Part shown: positions 17,472 to 26,245 of the stretch, in pieces
Numbering within the stretch: the stretch's first letter is position 1
Layout: each line of letters begins with the position of its first letter
NCBI RefSeq assembly: GCF_014697075.1
Contig: NZ_JACJRE010000001.1
Coordinates: forward strand, 294,301 to 358,300
Reading direction: 5' to 3'
Origin: Tolypothrix sp. FACHB-123
GTDB lineage: Bacteria; Cyanobacteriota; Cyanobacteriia; Cyanobacteriales; Nostocaceae
DNA: 64,000 bases
Program-made: the position numbers and the translations under genes
Notes under the pieces: generated by a model
Databases searched by the model: none
What the model was told of the DNA's origin: nothing
The model's input: only the letters and a program-made list of their open reading frames with translations

Positions 17472-20144
17472 TTATATACCTAAAACTAGCCGATTGCGCT
17501 GGATGTGCAACAGAACAAATTCTGCGCCTGTTACTATTTCTAACATAAACAGAATTTGTTCGGGACGCAACGACACACCATCAGGACGACAGCTGCCTAA
17601 ATAACGTAGTTTGGCTGTAGACTCGGTGGGGGTGTTATCGGTGGTAATCAATTCCAGTGCAAATAAGCGATCGCGCAGATTTACTACCTGGGTTTTACCA
17701 GATTTGGTGGTTTGCTTGTAAGTAATTTCGGTTTGAGCTTGAATCTGCTCAATCCAGTTTTGCCATTGGCCAGGTATGACTTCTGTCATTGTGGACACAG
17801 TAATTAAATATTCTGCGGCGACAATTGCTTGACTAGCTGAAGGAGCTTTTAAATCCACTTGTTGGACATCATATATGGGGATGTCTTCTGGTAATTCTTT
17901 TGTTAAATGTTCGCGGAAACTCTCCACGTCCATAGGCTGCGTTAATTCAAAATCTACTATTTCACCATTGCTTGTCGCTCCCAAAGCTAAGGCATTAGCT
18001 ACGGAAATACGCGGAGAGGGATGAAACCCGCCAGTAAAGGCTATGGGTAAACCAGCGCGGCGCACCACGCGGTCGAACAGGCGGAGTAAATCTAAGTGGC
18101 TGACTAAAGCCATGTCACCTTGCTTACCAAACCAGACGCGCAAGCGTTGGACTTTAGTAGTATTGGGCACAAAATCACCAGCAAATTCCGGGATGGGCGG
18201 TGGCTCGATGACAATATTGTGACCAAAATCGGTGCCACAGACACCGCAATGAGAACAGCCATCAAAAGAACAGTCTGGAACAATTGCGGCTTCTAAGGCA
18301 AGTTGTAAATCTTGTTTCAGCCACTTTTTGTCAATTCCGGTATCAATGTGATCCCAAGGTAAGGGTACATCAAGGGCGGTTGTATGGGAAGCGGGAACGG
18401 TGGAAGTTGCTGACAGGGAATTTTCCCGATCGTTGTCTTTTAGCGTCGCCGCCTTCTCTAATTGATTGTCTTGTTGATGAAACAGGTTCCATTCACCCTG
18501 TTCTACTTGACGGTATTTCCAGTCTAGACCTGCTTCAGCGATCGCTTCCCCCCAAGCGGCAAAAGCTTTATCTACACTGTCATACCAAGAATCCATTCCT
18601 GCTCCTAACTCCCAAGCGCGGCGGAGGACTTTGCCTAAAGAGCGATCGCCTCTGCCTATAAAGTCTTCCATTGCAGAAATCCGGATATCAGTAAAGTTTA
18701 GCTTGACTCCTTTAATCCGGCGAAATTCTTGCCGCAATAGCTGCTGTTTGCGGGCAAATTCTGCTGTCGCCACTGAGTGCCATTGGAAGGGGGTATGGGG
18801 TTTCGGCGTAAAGTTAGAAATCGTAATATTAAAGTTGAGCGGTCTTCTACCTTGTCCTCGACATTCCCGCTGTAACCAGCTGACGGTTTCGGCAATACCG
18901 ACGACATCGGCATCGGTTTCACCCGGTAAACCAATCATAAAGTACAACTTGATTTTATCCCAGCCATTTTCCCAAGCTGTTTTTACCCCCCTGAGCAATT
19001 CTTCATTGGTCAGTCCTTTATTAACAATATCTCGCATTCTTTGGGTTCCCGCTTCTGGGGCAAAAGTTAGCCCGCCTTGTCTGGTACCGCCCAAGATATT
19101 AGCAATATTTTCGTCAAATCTATCTACCCTTTGGCTTGGGAGAGACAGGGTAATATTTTCATTTTTTAACCGATTTTTAATTTCCATCCCCACGGCTGGG
19201 AGGGCTAAATAATCAGAACAGCTCAGGGACAGCAAGGAAAATTCATTGTAACCTGTCGCCCGCATTCCCGCTTCAATGGCTTCGACGACTTTTTCGGGGG
19301 CGACATCTCTGGCGGGACGGGTAAGCATTCCTGGTTGACAAAAGCGACAACCACGAGTACAACCCCGGCGAATTTCAATGGTTAGGCGATCGTGTACTGT
19401 CTCGACGTAGGGAACTAGCCCAATGGAATAAGCCGGGATGGGGGTAGCCACCCGGCGTAAAATGCGTTTGGGAACATTTGGCTCTATCGGATGTACCGAA
19501 CCATCCTCTGCCATTTGATAAAACTGGGGTACATATACACCTGGGATTTGAGCTAAGTCCAGCAACAATTCTTTCCGGCTCAACCCGACTTGTTTCCCTT
19601 CTTCTAAAACTAAGCCAATTTCTGGTAATAGTTCTTCTCCATCGCCCAGAGCAATAAAGTCAAAGAAGTCGGTGTATGGTTCGGGATTGGATGTTGCTGT
19701 TTGTCCACCGGCAAAAATTAGGGGGTAATTGCCCTCTGTTCGTTCTTGCCAAGTTAGGGGTATGCCCGCCAAATCCAACATTTCTAAAATATTGGTGGCT
19801 CCCAGCTCGTAACTGAGACTAAAACCCAAAATGTCAAATTCATGCAGCGATCGCTTGGACTCGACAGCAAACAATGGTGTATTTGTCTGTCGTAGTTTCG
19901 CTGATAAATCCGGGCCGGGTAGGTAAGCGCGATCGCATAACTGTCGCGGCTGGGCATTTAAGATGTTATAGAGAATGATATGCCCTAAGTTGGACGATCC
20001 GACTTCATATACTTCTGGATAGGTAAGCACCCAGCGTATTGCTGCCGTTTCCCAAGGTTTGTGTATTGCTAAGCGTTCATTACCTAAGTAACGCGCTGGC
20101 TTTAAAATATCCGGTGTGATTAATTTTTCAACTGCAACAGCCAC
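17472..20144 (-). CDS. B12-binding-type radical SAM protein with C-terminal DUF2344 (TIGR03960-like)
   Basis: This 890-residue protein combines an N-terminal cobalamin-binding-like region (about 40-240), a radical SAM core with Cys262-x3-Cys266-x2-Cys269 (GCTRGCRFCQPG), and a C-terminal DUF2344 domain beginning near residue 655 (RVWFGKQGDMALVSHLD). A second Cys-rich patch near 620-640 (CSFDGCSHCGVCG) may bind another metal or cluster. The two-part architecture matches a widespread family often found beside rne/rng genes. Its substrate is unknown; the link with RNase E suggests an RNA- or translation-related modification, which is inference. Length is normal for the fused form. Confidence 0.85.
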   Translation of the reverse strand: MAVAVEKLITPDILKPARYLGNERLAIHKPWETAAIRWVLTYPEVYEVGSSNLGHIILYNILNAQPRQLCDRAYLPGPDLSAKLRQTNTPLFAVESKRSLHEFDILGFSLSYELGATNILEMLDLAGIPLTWQERTEGNYPLIFAGGQTATSNPEPYTDFFDFIALGDGEELLPEIGLVLEEGKQVGLSRKELLLDLAQIPGVYVPQFYQMAEDGSVHPIEPNVPKRILRRVATPIPAYSIGLVPYVETVHDRLTIEIRRGCTRGCRFCQPGMLTRPARDVAPEKVVEAIEAGMRATGYNEFSLLSLSCSDYLALPAVGMEIKNRLKNENITLSLPSQRVDRFDENIANILGGTRQGGLTFAPEAGTQRMRDIVNKGLTNEELLRGVKTAWENGWDKIKLYFMIGLPGETDADVVGIAETVSWLQRECRGQGRRPLNFNITISNFTPKPHTPFQWHSVATAEFARKQQLLRQEFRRIKGVKLNFTDIRISAMEDFIGRGDRSLGKVLRRAWELGAGMDSWYDSVDKAFAAWGEAIAEAGLDWKYRQVEQGEWNLFHQQDNQLEKAATLKDNDRENSLSATSTVPASHTTALDVPLPWDHIDTGIDKKWLKQDLQLALEAAIVPDCSFDGCSHCGVCGTDFGHNIVIEPPPIPEFAGDFVPNTTKVQRLRVWFGKQGDMALVSHLDLLRLFDRVVRRAGLPIAFTGGFHPSPRISVANALALGATSNGEIVDFELTQPMDVESFREHLTKELPEDIPIYDVQQVDLKAPSASQAIVAAEYLITVSTMTEVIPGQWQNWIEQIQAQTEITYKQTTKSGKTQVVNLRDRLFALELITTDNTPTESTAKLRYLGSCRPDGVSLRPEQILFMLEIVTGAEFVLLHIQRNRLVLGI

Positions 20145-20405
20145 TGTGCTATCTTCTAGCTACCTTAATTACAGCTACTCACCTCTAACCATAGCATTGA
20201 TTAGGTCTTTTCACAGAATTATGCGTCGCAACTTACAATTCTGTTACATAGATAGAGAATTAAAGATTGGAAAGCAAATTGCCAGCTTGGTGAAGATTTT
20301 ATCAGGGAGATATCGGTAATTGAGGATATAAGCCGGAAAATACGCCTTTATTTCCCCAATATCTCCCATCTCCCTCAGTAATAATGCTATTTATCCAGAT
20401 TTACT

Positions 20406-20711
20406 TTAAAAAATTTCAAATACCCGATCTAGTTGTGTCAATTCAAAAATAATTCTAATTGACGCAGAAACGGAGGACAGGCGCAAACTTCTTCCTAAAC
20501 TCCCAGCCAGCTTTAGTGCAGATACTAACGCCATCAAACCTGCGCTGTCTATGGATTCTACCTCTGCTAAATCCACTACCAAGGTAGAAGAGGTATGGTC
20601 TTGTGCCAACGCTGTAGTCAAATCCCGCTCAAATTCCAAAGCATTGACAGCATTGAGGCAACCCTGGGGACGAATAACTGTAATTTGTGGACACTTAAGT
20701 ACCGCTTGCAT
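20406..20711 (-). CDS. STAS-domain protein (anti-sigma factor antagonist-like)
   Basis: The 101-residue protein is a single STAS domain. It shows the family core VVDLAEVESIDSAGLMALVSALKLA, where the serine of SIDSAG (residue about 55) is the usual phosphorylation site in SpoIIAA/RsbV-type antagonists. Such proteins bind anti-sigma kinases in partner-switching cascades or act as small regulators of other complexes. No kinase, phosphatase or sigma gene is adjacent, so the partner must be encoded elsewhere. It is preceded by a 473-base divergent spacer with several palindromes. Confidence 0.88.
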   Translation of the reverse strand: MQAVLKCPQITVIRPQGCLNAVNALEFERDLTTALAQDHTSSTLVVDLAEVESIDSAGLMALVSALKLAGSLGRSLRLSSVSASIRIIFELTQLDRVFEIF

Positions 20712-20867
20712 AATGAAATCCTAATTAAAGTTATTGAATGCTAAACTCTAGCTGAGATGTATTTGAACATAAACTTTTTTGCATTACATCGACCAATTGT
20801 CTGAGTCTCTTTGCTGAATCTTTATCACTTACGTACTCCTATTTAAAGATTGTCCTAAATACATGGT

Positions 20868-20896
20868 AAAATGTATGTATATATACATTTTTTTAT
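20868..20896 (+). terminator. A/T-rich inverted repeat with T run
   Basis: Arms AAAATGTAT (20868-20876) and ATACATTTT (20883-20891) flank six bases and are followed by more T. It looks like an intrinsic terminator but no gene ends upstream on this strand, so it may instead be an operator or part of a promoter. Confidence 0.35.
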
Positions 20897-21087
20897 TGAA
20901 AGTTCAAAAACAATCAACATAGCCAAATAAAGCGCCAGATAAAAATACGTAGCTATGCTGAGAGAGTTACTTTATCTTACGCTCCGGCTAATCGAGAATT
21001 AGGTTAACCTTTCAGTAAAAATCCTGAGATGATCTGCTGAATAGCGATAAATGCTGAGTTTGATGGTGAATATTCTTTGGGAGAATA

Positions 21088-21103
21088 TGTGATCTAGATC
21101 ACA
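21088..21103. promoter_or_regulatory. Perfect CRP-family operator
   Basis: TGTGATCTAGATCACA is a perfect 16-bp palindrome matching the CRP/cAMP-receptor consensus TGTGA-N6-TCACA, which cyanobacterial CRP homologues also recognise. It lies 82 bases before the start at 21185, a distance suited to activation. Regulation by cAMP is inferred. Confidence 0.7.
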
Positions 21104-21184
21104 GACGCTTATGGTTTGAGATCACTTTTTATACCAAACTCTATCTTAGATAATTAAGAGCAAATACAATTTGGCTTAAACTTT

Positions 21185-21382
21185 ATGGGAACTAAACATG
21201 CTATTCGGCAATTAGTAGAAAAGGCCCTGGATATTAAAAAATTAACCCCAGAAATTGAAAATGAAATCAATTCAGAATTGACACAAATGGGTTACATATC
21301 TGATGTTGATTACGAAGCTCTAGAATTATTAATGGCGGAAATGGATGCCGGACGAATTAAATTAGTTCCGAGCTTAGGATAG
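21185..21382 (+). CDS. Small conserved hypothetical protein
   Basis: This 65-residue acidic protein (MGTKHAIRQLVEKALDIK at the start) is predicted to be all helical, with two helices about 5-33 and 39-53, and has no signal peptide, cysteine or known motif. I do not recognise a function. It sits alone behind a perfect CRP-type palindrome, so it is likely controlled by cAMP or a similar signal. Codon use looks normal for the window, which supports a real gene. Confidence 0.7.
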   Translation: MGTKHAIRQLVEKALDIKKLTPEIENEINSELTQMGYISDVDYEALELLMAEMDAGRIKLVPSLG

Positions 21383-21590
21383 CCATAAATTATTGTACAA
21401 ATTTGCAAATTTTTTCTCTACCTAGAGCTATATAACTTCAGCATCATCCACATCAATTTCGGAAAACTACAGCACCAATAACTCAACTGCTGTCATCCTG
21501 GATAATTTTCCCTGAGTTGAATCTTTAGATCCCTTGTCTGGCGTAAACTGTGCTAATGAGCATCAACATTTGCATTAGTAAAAATTCGCC

Positions 21591-22763
21591 ATGCACTTCG
21601 CTAAACGCCTAGAAAAAATTCCTCCCTATCTGTTCGCTGAGATTAATCGCAAAGGAAATGAACTCGTAGCACAGGGAGTTGATATCATCAATTTAGCGGT
21701 GGGCGATCCAGATAGACCGACTCCGGCTCATATACTCCAAGTCATGCATGAGGCCATAAATAACGCCTCCAACCACAACTATCCCCCCTATCAAGGTACT
21801 CAAGCATTCCGGGAAGCAGCAGCTAAGTGGATGGAACGGCGGTTTGGAGTAACTGGGTTGAATCCCAACACAGAAGTTGTGTCTTCTATCGGTTCTAAGG
21901 AAGCCATTCATAATACCTTCCTCGCCTTTGTGGAAACAGGAGATTATACCCTCATCCCCGATCCTGGTTATCCTGTATACCGAACTGCAACATTATTTGC
22001 AGGTGGCGAACCATTTACTATGCCTTTAAAGGCAGAGAATCAATTTTTACCAGATTTGACGGCGATTCCGGAAGAAATAGCCCGTCAAGCAAAACTGTTG
22101 TGGATTAACTATCCAAATAATCCCACAGGAGCACTAGCAACAATAGAGTTTTTTGAGGAATTGGTAGCTTTCTGTAAGCAATACGATATTTTGCTGTGCC
22201 ATGACAACGCCTACTCAGAAATGGCATACGATGGCTATAAACCGCCGAGTATTCTCCAAATTCCCGGTGCTAAGGATGTAGCCATTGAGTTTCATAGTTT
22301 ATCTAAGTCGTACAATATGACAGGCTGGCGGATTGGTTTTGTCGTCGGTAATGCCATCGGGATTAAAGGCTTAACACAGGTAAAAAGTAACGTCGATTCT
22401 GGAGTATTTAAAGCCATTCAAGCAAGTGCGATCGCAGCCTATTCTACCGATGAATCAGAACTGCAATCTGTAATTTCTGTATACCAAAATCGCCGGGATA
22501 TTATCGTCAAAGGACTGCAATCTCTAGGCTGGCCGATTCAAGCGCCAAAAGCGACTCTTTACGTCTGGGTTCCTGTACCCCCAGGATATACTTCCACAGA
22601 ATTTGTCAACCTTATCCTTGACAAATGCGGCATTCTTGTGCCCCCAGGCAATGGTTACGGTGCAGCAGGAGAAGGCTTTTTCCGCATCGCCCTCACCATA
22701 TCTGACGAACGAATGCATGAAGCAATTCAACGGCTCAAGGATGCGGGAATTAGGTATGAATGA
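21591..22763 (+). CDS. dapL: LL-diaminopimelate aminotransferase family protein
   Basis: This 390-residue fold-type I PLP aminotransferase resembles LL-diaminopimelate aminotransferase, which converts tetrahydrodipicolinate directly to LL-diaminopimelate in the plant/cyanobacterial lysine and peptidoglycan route. Lys239 in SLSKSYNMTGWRIGF is the PLP lysine. NYPNNPTG (172-179) and the C-terminal Arg in GFFRIALT bind cofactor phosphate and substrate carboxylate. Cyanobacteria often have two DapL-like proteins; this shorter form could be either the true DapL or a related aspartate-type aminotransferase. It ends next to a heptamer repeat. Confidence 0.8.
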   Translation: MHFAKRLEKIPPYLFAEINRKGNELVAQGVDIINLAVGDPDRPTPAHILQVMHEAINNASNHNYPPYQGTQAFREAAAKWMERRFGVTGLNPNTEVVSSIGSKEAIHNTFLAFVETGDYTLIPDPGYPVYRTATLFAGGEPFTMPLKAENQFLPDLTAIPEEIARQAKLLWINYPNNPTGALATIEFFEELVAFCKQYDILLCHDNAYSEMAYDGYKPPSILQIPGAKDVAIEFHSLSKSYNMTGWRIGFVVGNAIGIKGLTQVKSNVDSGVFKAIQASAIAAYSTDESELQSVISVYQNRRDIIVKGLQSLGWPIQAPKATLYVWVPVPPGYTSTEFVNLILDKCGILVPPGNGYGAAGEGFFRIALTISDERMHEAIQRLKDAGIRYE

Positions 22764-22850
22764 TGGGCATGGGGCATTGGGCATTGGGCATTGGGCAAAA
22801 TTCAAATAGAATTCTTAATTTTGAATTTTGAATTTTGAATTTTGAATTGA
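22764..22850. repeat. Heptamer repeat and A/T hexamer-type repeats
   Basis: Copies of GGGCATT (about 22764-22797) are followed by tandem AATTTTG units (about 22815-22848). It is the same repeat family as at 4266, 30571 and 45938. Confidence 0.8.
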
Positions 22851-22892
22851 TTTTGTCCCCCTTGTCCTCCTTGTCTCCCTAGTCCCTAGCCC

Positions 22893-23261
22893 CTAGTCCC
22901 TAGCCTCTAGCTCCTGCTGATATTCGTGCCAAACTAAGTGCATAAATTGATGGAGTTTCTGTTTAGCACCTGAGTCAGGTTCAGTTTTCGGTTCTTTGGC
23001 TAATACTTGACTCAATATCGCAATAACTTCGGTATCTAGGGCGGGTTGAAATAAATTTACAGGCCAGAGTAAATCAGAAGCATCTCGCAAGTCAGTGAGA
23101 TGGGGTGGTTCAAGGATGTAATCAACTAGCACTAAAGGACGTACCCAGCACAACTGACGGGAAAGCACGACTTGAATGACTTCTGCGTAAAGATTCATGT
23201 CGCGATACTTTAAAAAGACAATTTGTCCTGGTTGAAAGTCAAGGCTCATGTCCATAATCAT
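22893..23261 (-). CDS. Conserved cyanobacterial hypothetical protein
   Basis: This 122-residue protein has a small beta-barrel-like N-terminal half (FQPGQIVFLKYRDMNLYAEVIQVV, residues about 8-32) reminiscent of SH3- or Tudor-like folds, and a helical C-terminal half (80-120). No cysteines suited to metal binding and no membrane segment are seen. The function is unknown. The true start may be the third methionine (MSLDFQPGQ) at 23249. It diverges from clpS with about 230 bases between the starts. Confidence 0.65.
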   Translation of the reverse strand: MIMDMSLDFQPGQIVFLKYRDMNLYAEVIQVVLSRQLCWVRPLVLVDYILEPPHLTDLRDASDLLWPVNLFQPALDTEVIAILSQVLAKEPKTEPDSGAKQKLHQFMHLVWHEYQQELEARD

Positions 23262-23426
23262 GCAGCTTGTAGCAGGAGGTAATCTTGTCTAGGAAAAACA
23301 GCTGCAACCATTAGGTTAGCACTATTACACCTGCGCTGTTGGAAACTGAATTGTCGTCATTAGCTTCTAAAAGCAAAATTTTTCTAGGCAGGCATCTGGA
23401 TGTAAATGCTATAAAATAGGTGAATA

Positions 23427-23450
23427 ACTGTGAAGCGATCGCTTCACAGT
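23427..23450. promoter_or_regulatory. 24-bp perfect palindrome in the clpS upstream region
   Basis: A perfect inverted repeat of 12 bp per arm is centred on a HIP1 octamer (arm ACTGTGAAGCGA), 42 bases before the chosen clpS start. It could be an operator in DNA or a hairpin in the mRNA leader. Confidence 0.6.
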
Positions 23451-23491
23451 CACTTTGTTGTAGTAAAACAAACCTGAAAGAGCAAAGAACC

Positions 23492-23773
23492 GTGTCAGTC
23501 GAAACCATTGAGAAGCGTTCCACATCCCGCAAGCTCGCGCCTCAGTATCGCGTTTTGCTCCATAACGACGACTACAACTCTATGGAGTACGTGGTGCAGG
23601 TACTAATGACTACAGTGCCGAGCCTCAGTCAGCCCCAAGCTGTAAGCATTATGATGGAAGCCCATCATAACGGGCTAGCTTTAGTGATTACTTGTGCGCA
23701 AGAACATGCTGAATTCTACTGTGAAACTTTAAAAAGTCATGGTTTAAGTAGCACAATTGAACCTGATGAATAA
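23492..23773 (+). CDS. clpS: ATP-dependent Clp protease adaptor ClpS
   Basis: ClpS binds the N domain of ClpA/ClpC and delivers N-end-rule substrates to the ClpAP/ClpCP protease. The core YRVLLHNDDYNSMEYVV with the Asn-Asp-Asp pocket, the VVQVLMTTVP helix and the final AEFYCETL region are present. I chose the GTG at 23492 (VSVETIEKRS), giving about 94 residues as expected. An upstream GTG at 23420 would add 24 residues encoded by a palindrome that is unlikely to be coding. It may be the photosynthetic ClpS1 or the cyanobacterial ClpS2 paralogue, which I cannot decide. Confidence 0.9.
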   Translation: MSVETIEKRSTSRKLAPQYRVLLHNDDYNSMEYVVQVLMTTVPSLSQPQAVSIMMEAHHNGLALVITCAQEHAEFYCETLKSHGLSSTIEPDE

Positions 23774-24001
23774 CAATAATTCGTAATTGATAATTCGTAA
23801 TTCGTAATCGAGTAGGTAGGCACAATTGCAAGATAATTTTTGTCTCTAATTAAAGTTACCAGCTTTTTACATTTTGTAATATACTGTGGTAACATTGCCT
23901 ACTTGCTAAAAATACGTGTGGGTTTCTATTCTCAAAGATTAAGTCTAGACTTATCTTTAATTATGAATTACGAATTACAAATTATTTATGGCTTTGCTTT
24001 T

Positions 24002-24823
24002 ATGAAAATTCAATTTATTCATCATTTAGCTCAACGCCCTGCCCCTATAAGGCTGGGTTGTTTTATATTAGCCTTATTATTGCTATGGTTGCCATTTGCT
24101 GCACCAATATACTTACTAGTCAAGGATGCTAATTTAGTAAGTATATTAACAATGGTATTGCTCTATGTAGAGTTTATTTTCTTATTAAAAATATGGGGTA
24201 AATATCTTTATCAAGAACCGCATATACTACAGCATTATGGTTTGGAGTTTTCTCGCAATAACGGCGTAGACTTAGTATGGGGTTTGGCTATTGGTATTAG
24301 TAGCGTTTTAATATTATTTGGCTTACAAGGGGCTTTTGGTTGGTTAATTTGGCAACAACCCCAGGTATTTTTACTAAAAATTGTTTTAGAAAGTTGTATT
24401 GTTGGTATAGGCGTAGGTTTTGCTGAAGAAGTATTATTTCGTGGTTGGTTGTTGAATGAATTAGAGCGAAATTACAAAGCCAATATTTCCTTGTGGACAA
24501 ATGCGATTATATTTGCAGGATTGCATTTTATTAAGCCATTAGCAGCAATTATTCATACTCTGCCACAATTCCCAGCTTTAGTATTATTGGGGTTAACCCA
24601 AGTGTGGGGGAAACGTTGGCGTAGAGGAAGGCTGGGCTTACCAATAGGATTGCATGGTGGTTTAGTTGGGGGATATTACATTATTAATGTTGGTCAATTA
24701 ATTAAATATTCTGGTCAAGTTCCTGATTGGATAACTGGGGTGAATAATAATCCTTTGCAAGGTGTAATGGGGGTATTATTTATGAGTATCTTGGCTTTGT
24801 GGATGTGGAAAAATAAAAATTAA
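24002..24823 (+). CDS. CPBP family intramembrane glutamic endopeptidase
   Basis: The protein is about 273 residues from the ATG at 24002 and is very hydrophobic, with around six to eight membrane segments. It has the CPBP (Abi, Rce1-like) motifs: Glu142-Glu143 with Arg147 in EEVLFRG, His175 in GLHFIKP and His218 in GLHGG. These form the active site of intramembrane proteases related to CAAX prenyl protease 2. Bacterial members act in bacteriocin immunity or unknown membrane processes. Upstream in-frame codons from 23840 fall in a repeated AATTACGAATT sequence and were not included. Confidence 0.88.
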   Translation: MKIQFIHHLAQRPAPIRLGCFILALLLLWLPFAAPIYLLVKDANLVSILTMVLLYVEFIFLLKIWGKYLYQEPHILQHYGLEFSRNNGVDLVWGLAIGISSVLILFGLQGAFGWLIWQQPQVFLLKIVLESCIVGIGVGFAEEVLFRGWLLNELERNYKANISLWTNAIIFAGLHFIKPLAAIIHTLPQFPALVLLGLTQVWGKRWRRGRLGLPIGLHGGLVGGYYIINVGQLIKYSGQVPDWITGVNNNPLQGVMGVLFMSILALWMWKNKN

Positions 24824-24892
24824 TAATTTTTAATATTAGACAACATAAGCAGCTATGATTGTTTGAGTCAAGATTAATCAGGAAAATACATA

Positions 24893-25120
24893 ATGATAGA
24901 GCCATTAATTTTACAAAAACTAGAAGAACTCCCTGAGTCTCTTCAGACAGAATTGCTTCATTATATTGAGTTTTTGCTAGAGAAGCACGCTAAACAGTCT
25001 ACCCAAGAACAACTGACAAAGAAATGTCGTGTTGTGGGAACAATGAAAGATATGTTTGTTTTACCGCTACCTGATGACTTTGATGAGCCACTTGAGGATA
25101 TAAAAGAATATATGGAATGA
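24893..25120 (+). CDS. DUF2281-type antitoxin (VapB-like)
   Basis: This 75-residue acidic protein begins with a helical hairpin (MIEPLILQKLEELPESLQTE) and ends in the family tail around LPLPDDFDEPLEDIKEYME, the pattern of DUF2281 antitoxins found next to PIN-domain toxins in cyanobacteria. Its stop codon overlaps the ATG of the toxin gene (ATGA at 25117-25120), the usual translational coupling of toxin-antitoxin pairs. The acidic C terminus would wrap around the PIN active site. Because the toxin gene downstream is interrupted, this antitoxin may now be an orphan. Confidence 0.85.
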   Translation: MIEPLILQKLEELPESLQTELLHYIEFLLEKHAKQSTQEQLTKKCRVVGTMKDMFVLPLPDDFDEPLEDIKEYME

Positions 25121-25503
25121 ATAGATTACTTTTGGATACTCATACTTTGATATGGTTTGTCTCGAATGAAGCAAATCTACCAGTTTCAACTAAAGAAAAA
25201 ATTGAATCTGCTGAAACTGTTTTCTTCAGTATTGCTAGTCTTTGGGAAATTGCGATTAAACTAAATATTGGAAAATTATCTCTAAGTGGATTGTTTGAGG
25301 ATATTGAACCACAAGTAATTGCTGCTGGTATTACGATTCTGCCTATTACATTTACTGATACTATTCAGTTCCGTTATTTACCTCTGCATCATCGAGATCC
25401 ATTCGATCAGATTTCGGTAGCGTAAGCGATTAATCATCGCCTGGTTTTAGTGAGCCGCGATTTTGCTTTTGATGCCTATTCTATTACGCGCATTTGGTTA
25501 TGA
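25117..25503 (+). pseudogene. VapC-type PIN-domain ribonuclease gene with an internal stop codon
   Basis: The reading frame begins with LLLDTHTLIWF, has SIASLWEIAIK and HRDPFDQ, and stops at TAA (25423-25425) after 102 residues. The same frame then continues without shift for 25 more codons to TGA at 25501, giving INHRLVLVSRDFAFDAY and RIWL, exactly the missing C terminus of a PIN domain. Relatives usually have Gln where the TAA stands, so a single CAA-to-TAA change explains it. The lost part contains the SRD acidic residue of the metal-binding site. The toxin is therefore probably inactive, unless the stop is a sequencing error or is read through. Confidence 0.88.
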
Positions 25504-25609
25504 AAAAAGCCAAAAAATTCCTGTTTCTTAATAAAATAGTTGATTAGATTTCAATTGTAGATTTTTCAGGTAAACGTAGTGTATTTACCTGAAAATATTT
25601 GTAGTTAAG

Positions 25610-26245
25610 TTAAATTTTCTCCACAATTGTTCCGACGACGCAAGCTTTATCTAAATTTACGCCGTTTAAATTTGCTCCTTCTAATTCAGCACATAATAAA
25701 TTTGCGCCTGTAAAATTAGCCCCGGCGAGATTCGCGCCGCGTAAATCGGCTTCTTCGAGATTAGCTTGACTTAATAACGCCCCTTGTAAATCAGCGCGGG
25801 TTAAATCTGCACCTTTGAGATTAGCACCTGTCAGGTTAGCACCGCGTAAATCAGCGCCACGTAAATCAACGCCTTGCAAATTGACGTTCATCAAATTAGC
25901 ACCACTCAAAAAAGCGCCGGCCAAGGATACATCAGCAAGTGTTGCACCCATGAAGTTAGCACCGCGTAAATTGCTACCACGCAAGTCAGCACCAGTTAAA
26001 TCTGCTTGCATGAGGTTTGCGCCCATAAGATTTGCCCGCAAGTCGGTAGCTTGGAGGTTTGCGCCCATCAAATTTGCGCCTTCTAAATGCCCGCCTTCGA
26101 GTTTAGAACCAGTGAAATTTGTACCAACAAGGGTAGCGCCTGCAAGATTAATCCGGTTTAAATCTAGTTGACAGAGTTCTTCGTCTTCTAAATTTGCCCC
26201 TGAAAGTTGTTTGAGATTTCCTAATTTAATCGCTTCGATATTCAT
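25610..26245 (-). CDS. Pentapeptide repeat protein
   Basis: Most of this 211-residue protein is built from A(D/N)LxG-type pentapeptide repeats (about residues 25-200, roughly 35 units), which fold into a right-handed square beta-helix. Repeats such as GANLMGANL and GADLRGANL are uninterrupted apart from a short irregular step. No signal peptide or membrane helix is seen. Functions in the family range from gyrase protection to unknown structural roles. Its ATG overlaps the stop of the upstream DICT/HD protein by four bases (26242-26245), so the two are translated from one mRNA. Confidence 0.92.
   Translation of the reverse strand: MNIEAIKLGNLKQLSGANLEDEELCQLDLNRINLAGATLVGTNFTGSKLEGGHLEGANLMGANLQATDLRANLMGANLMQADLTGADLRGSNLRGANFMGATLADVSLAGAFLSGANLMNVNLQGVDLRGADLRGANLTGANLKGADLTRADLQGALLSQANLEEADLRGANLAGANFTGANLLCAELEGANLNGVNLDKACVVGTIVEKI

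Larger units (their letters stand above)
20712..21184. other. Divergent spacer with palindromic elements
   Basis: This 473-base region between the STAS gene and the small gene at 21185 contains a terminator-like A/T hairpin (20868-20891) and a perfect CRP-type site (21088-21103). I see no gene in it. Confidence 0.6.

Noticed and set aside
18631-19212. A 193-codon plus-strand frame opposite the radical SAM gene
   Set aside because: It is antisense to a conserved catalytic region and shows no family features.
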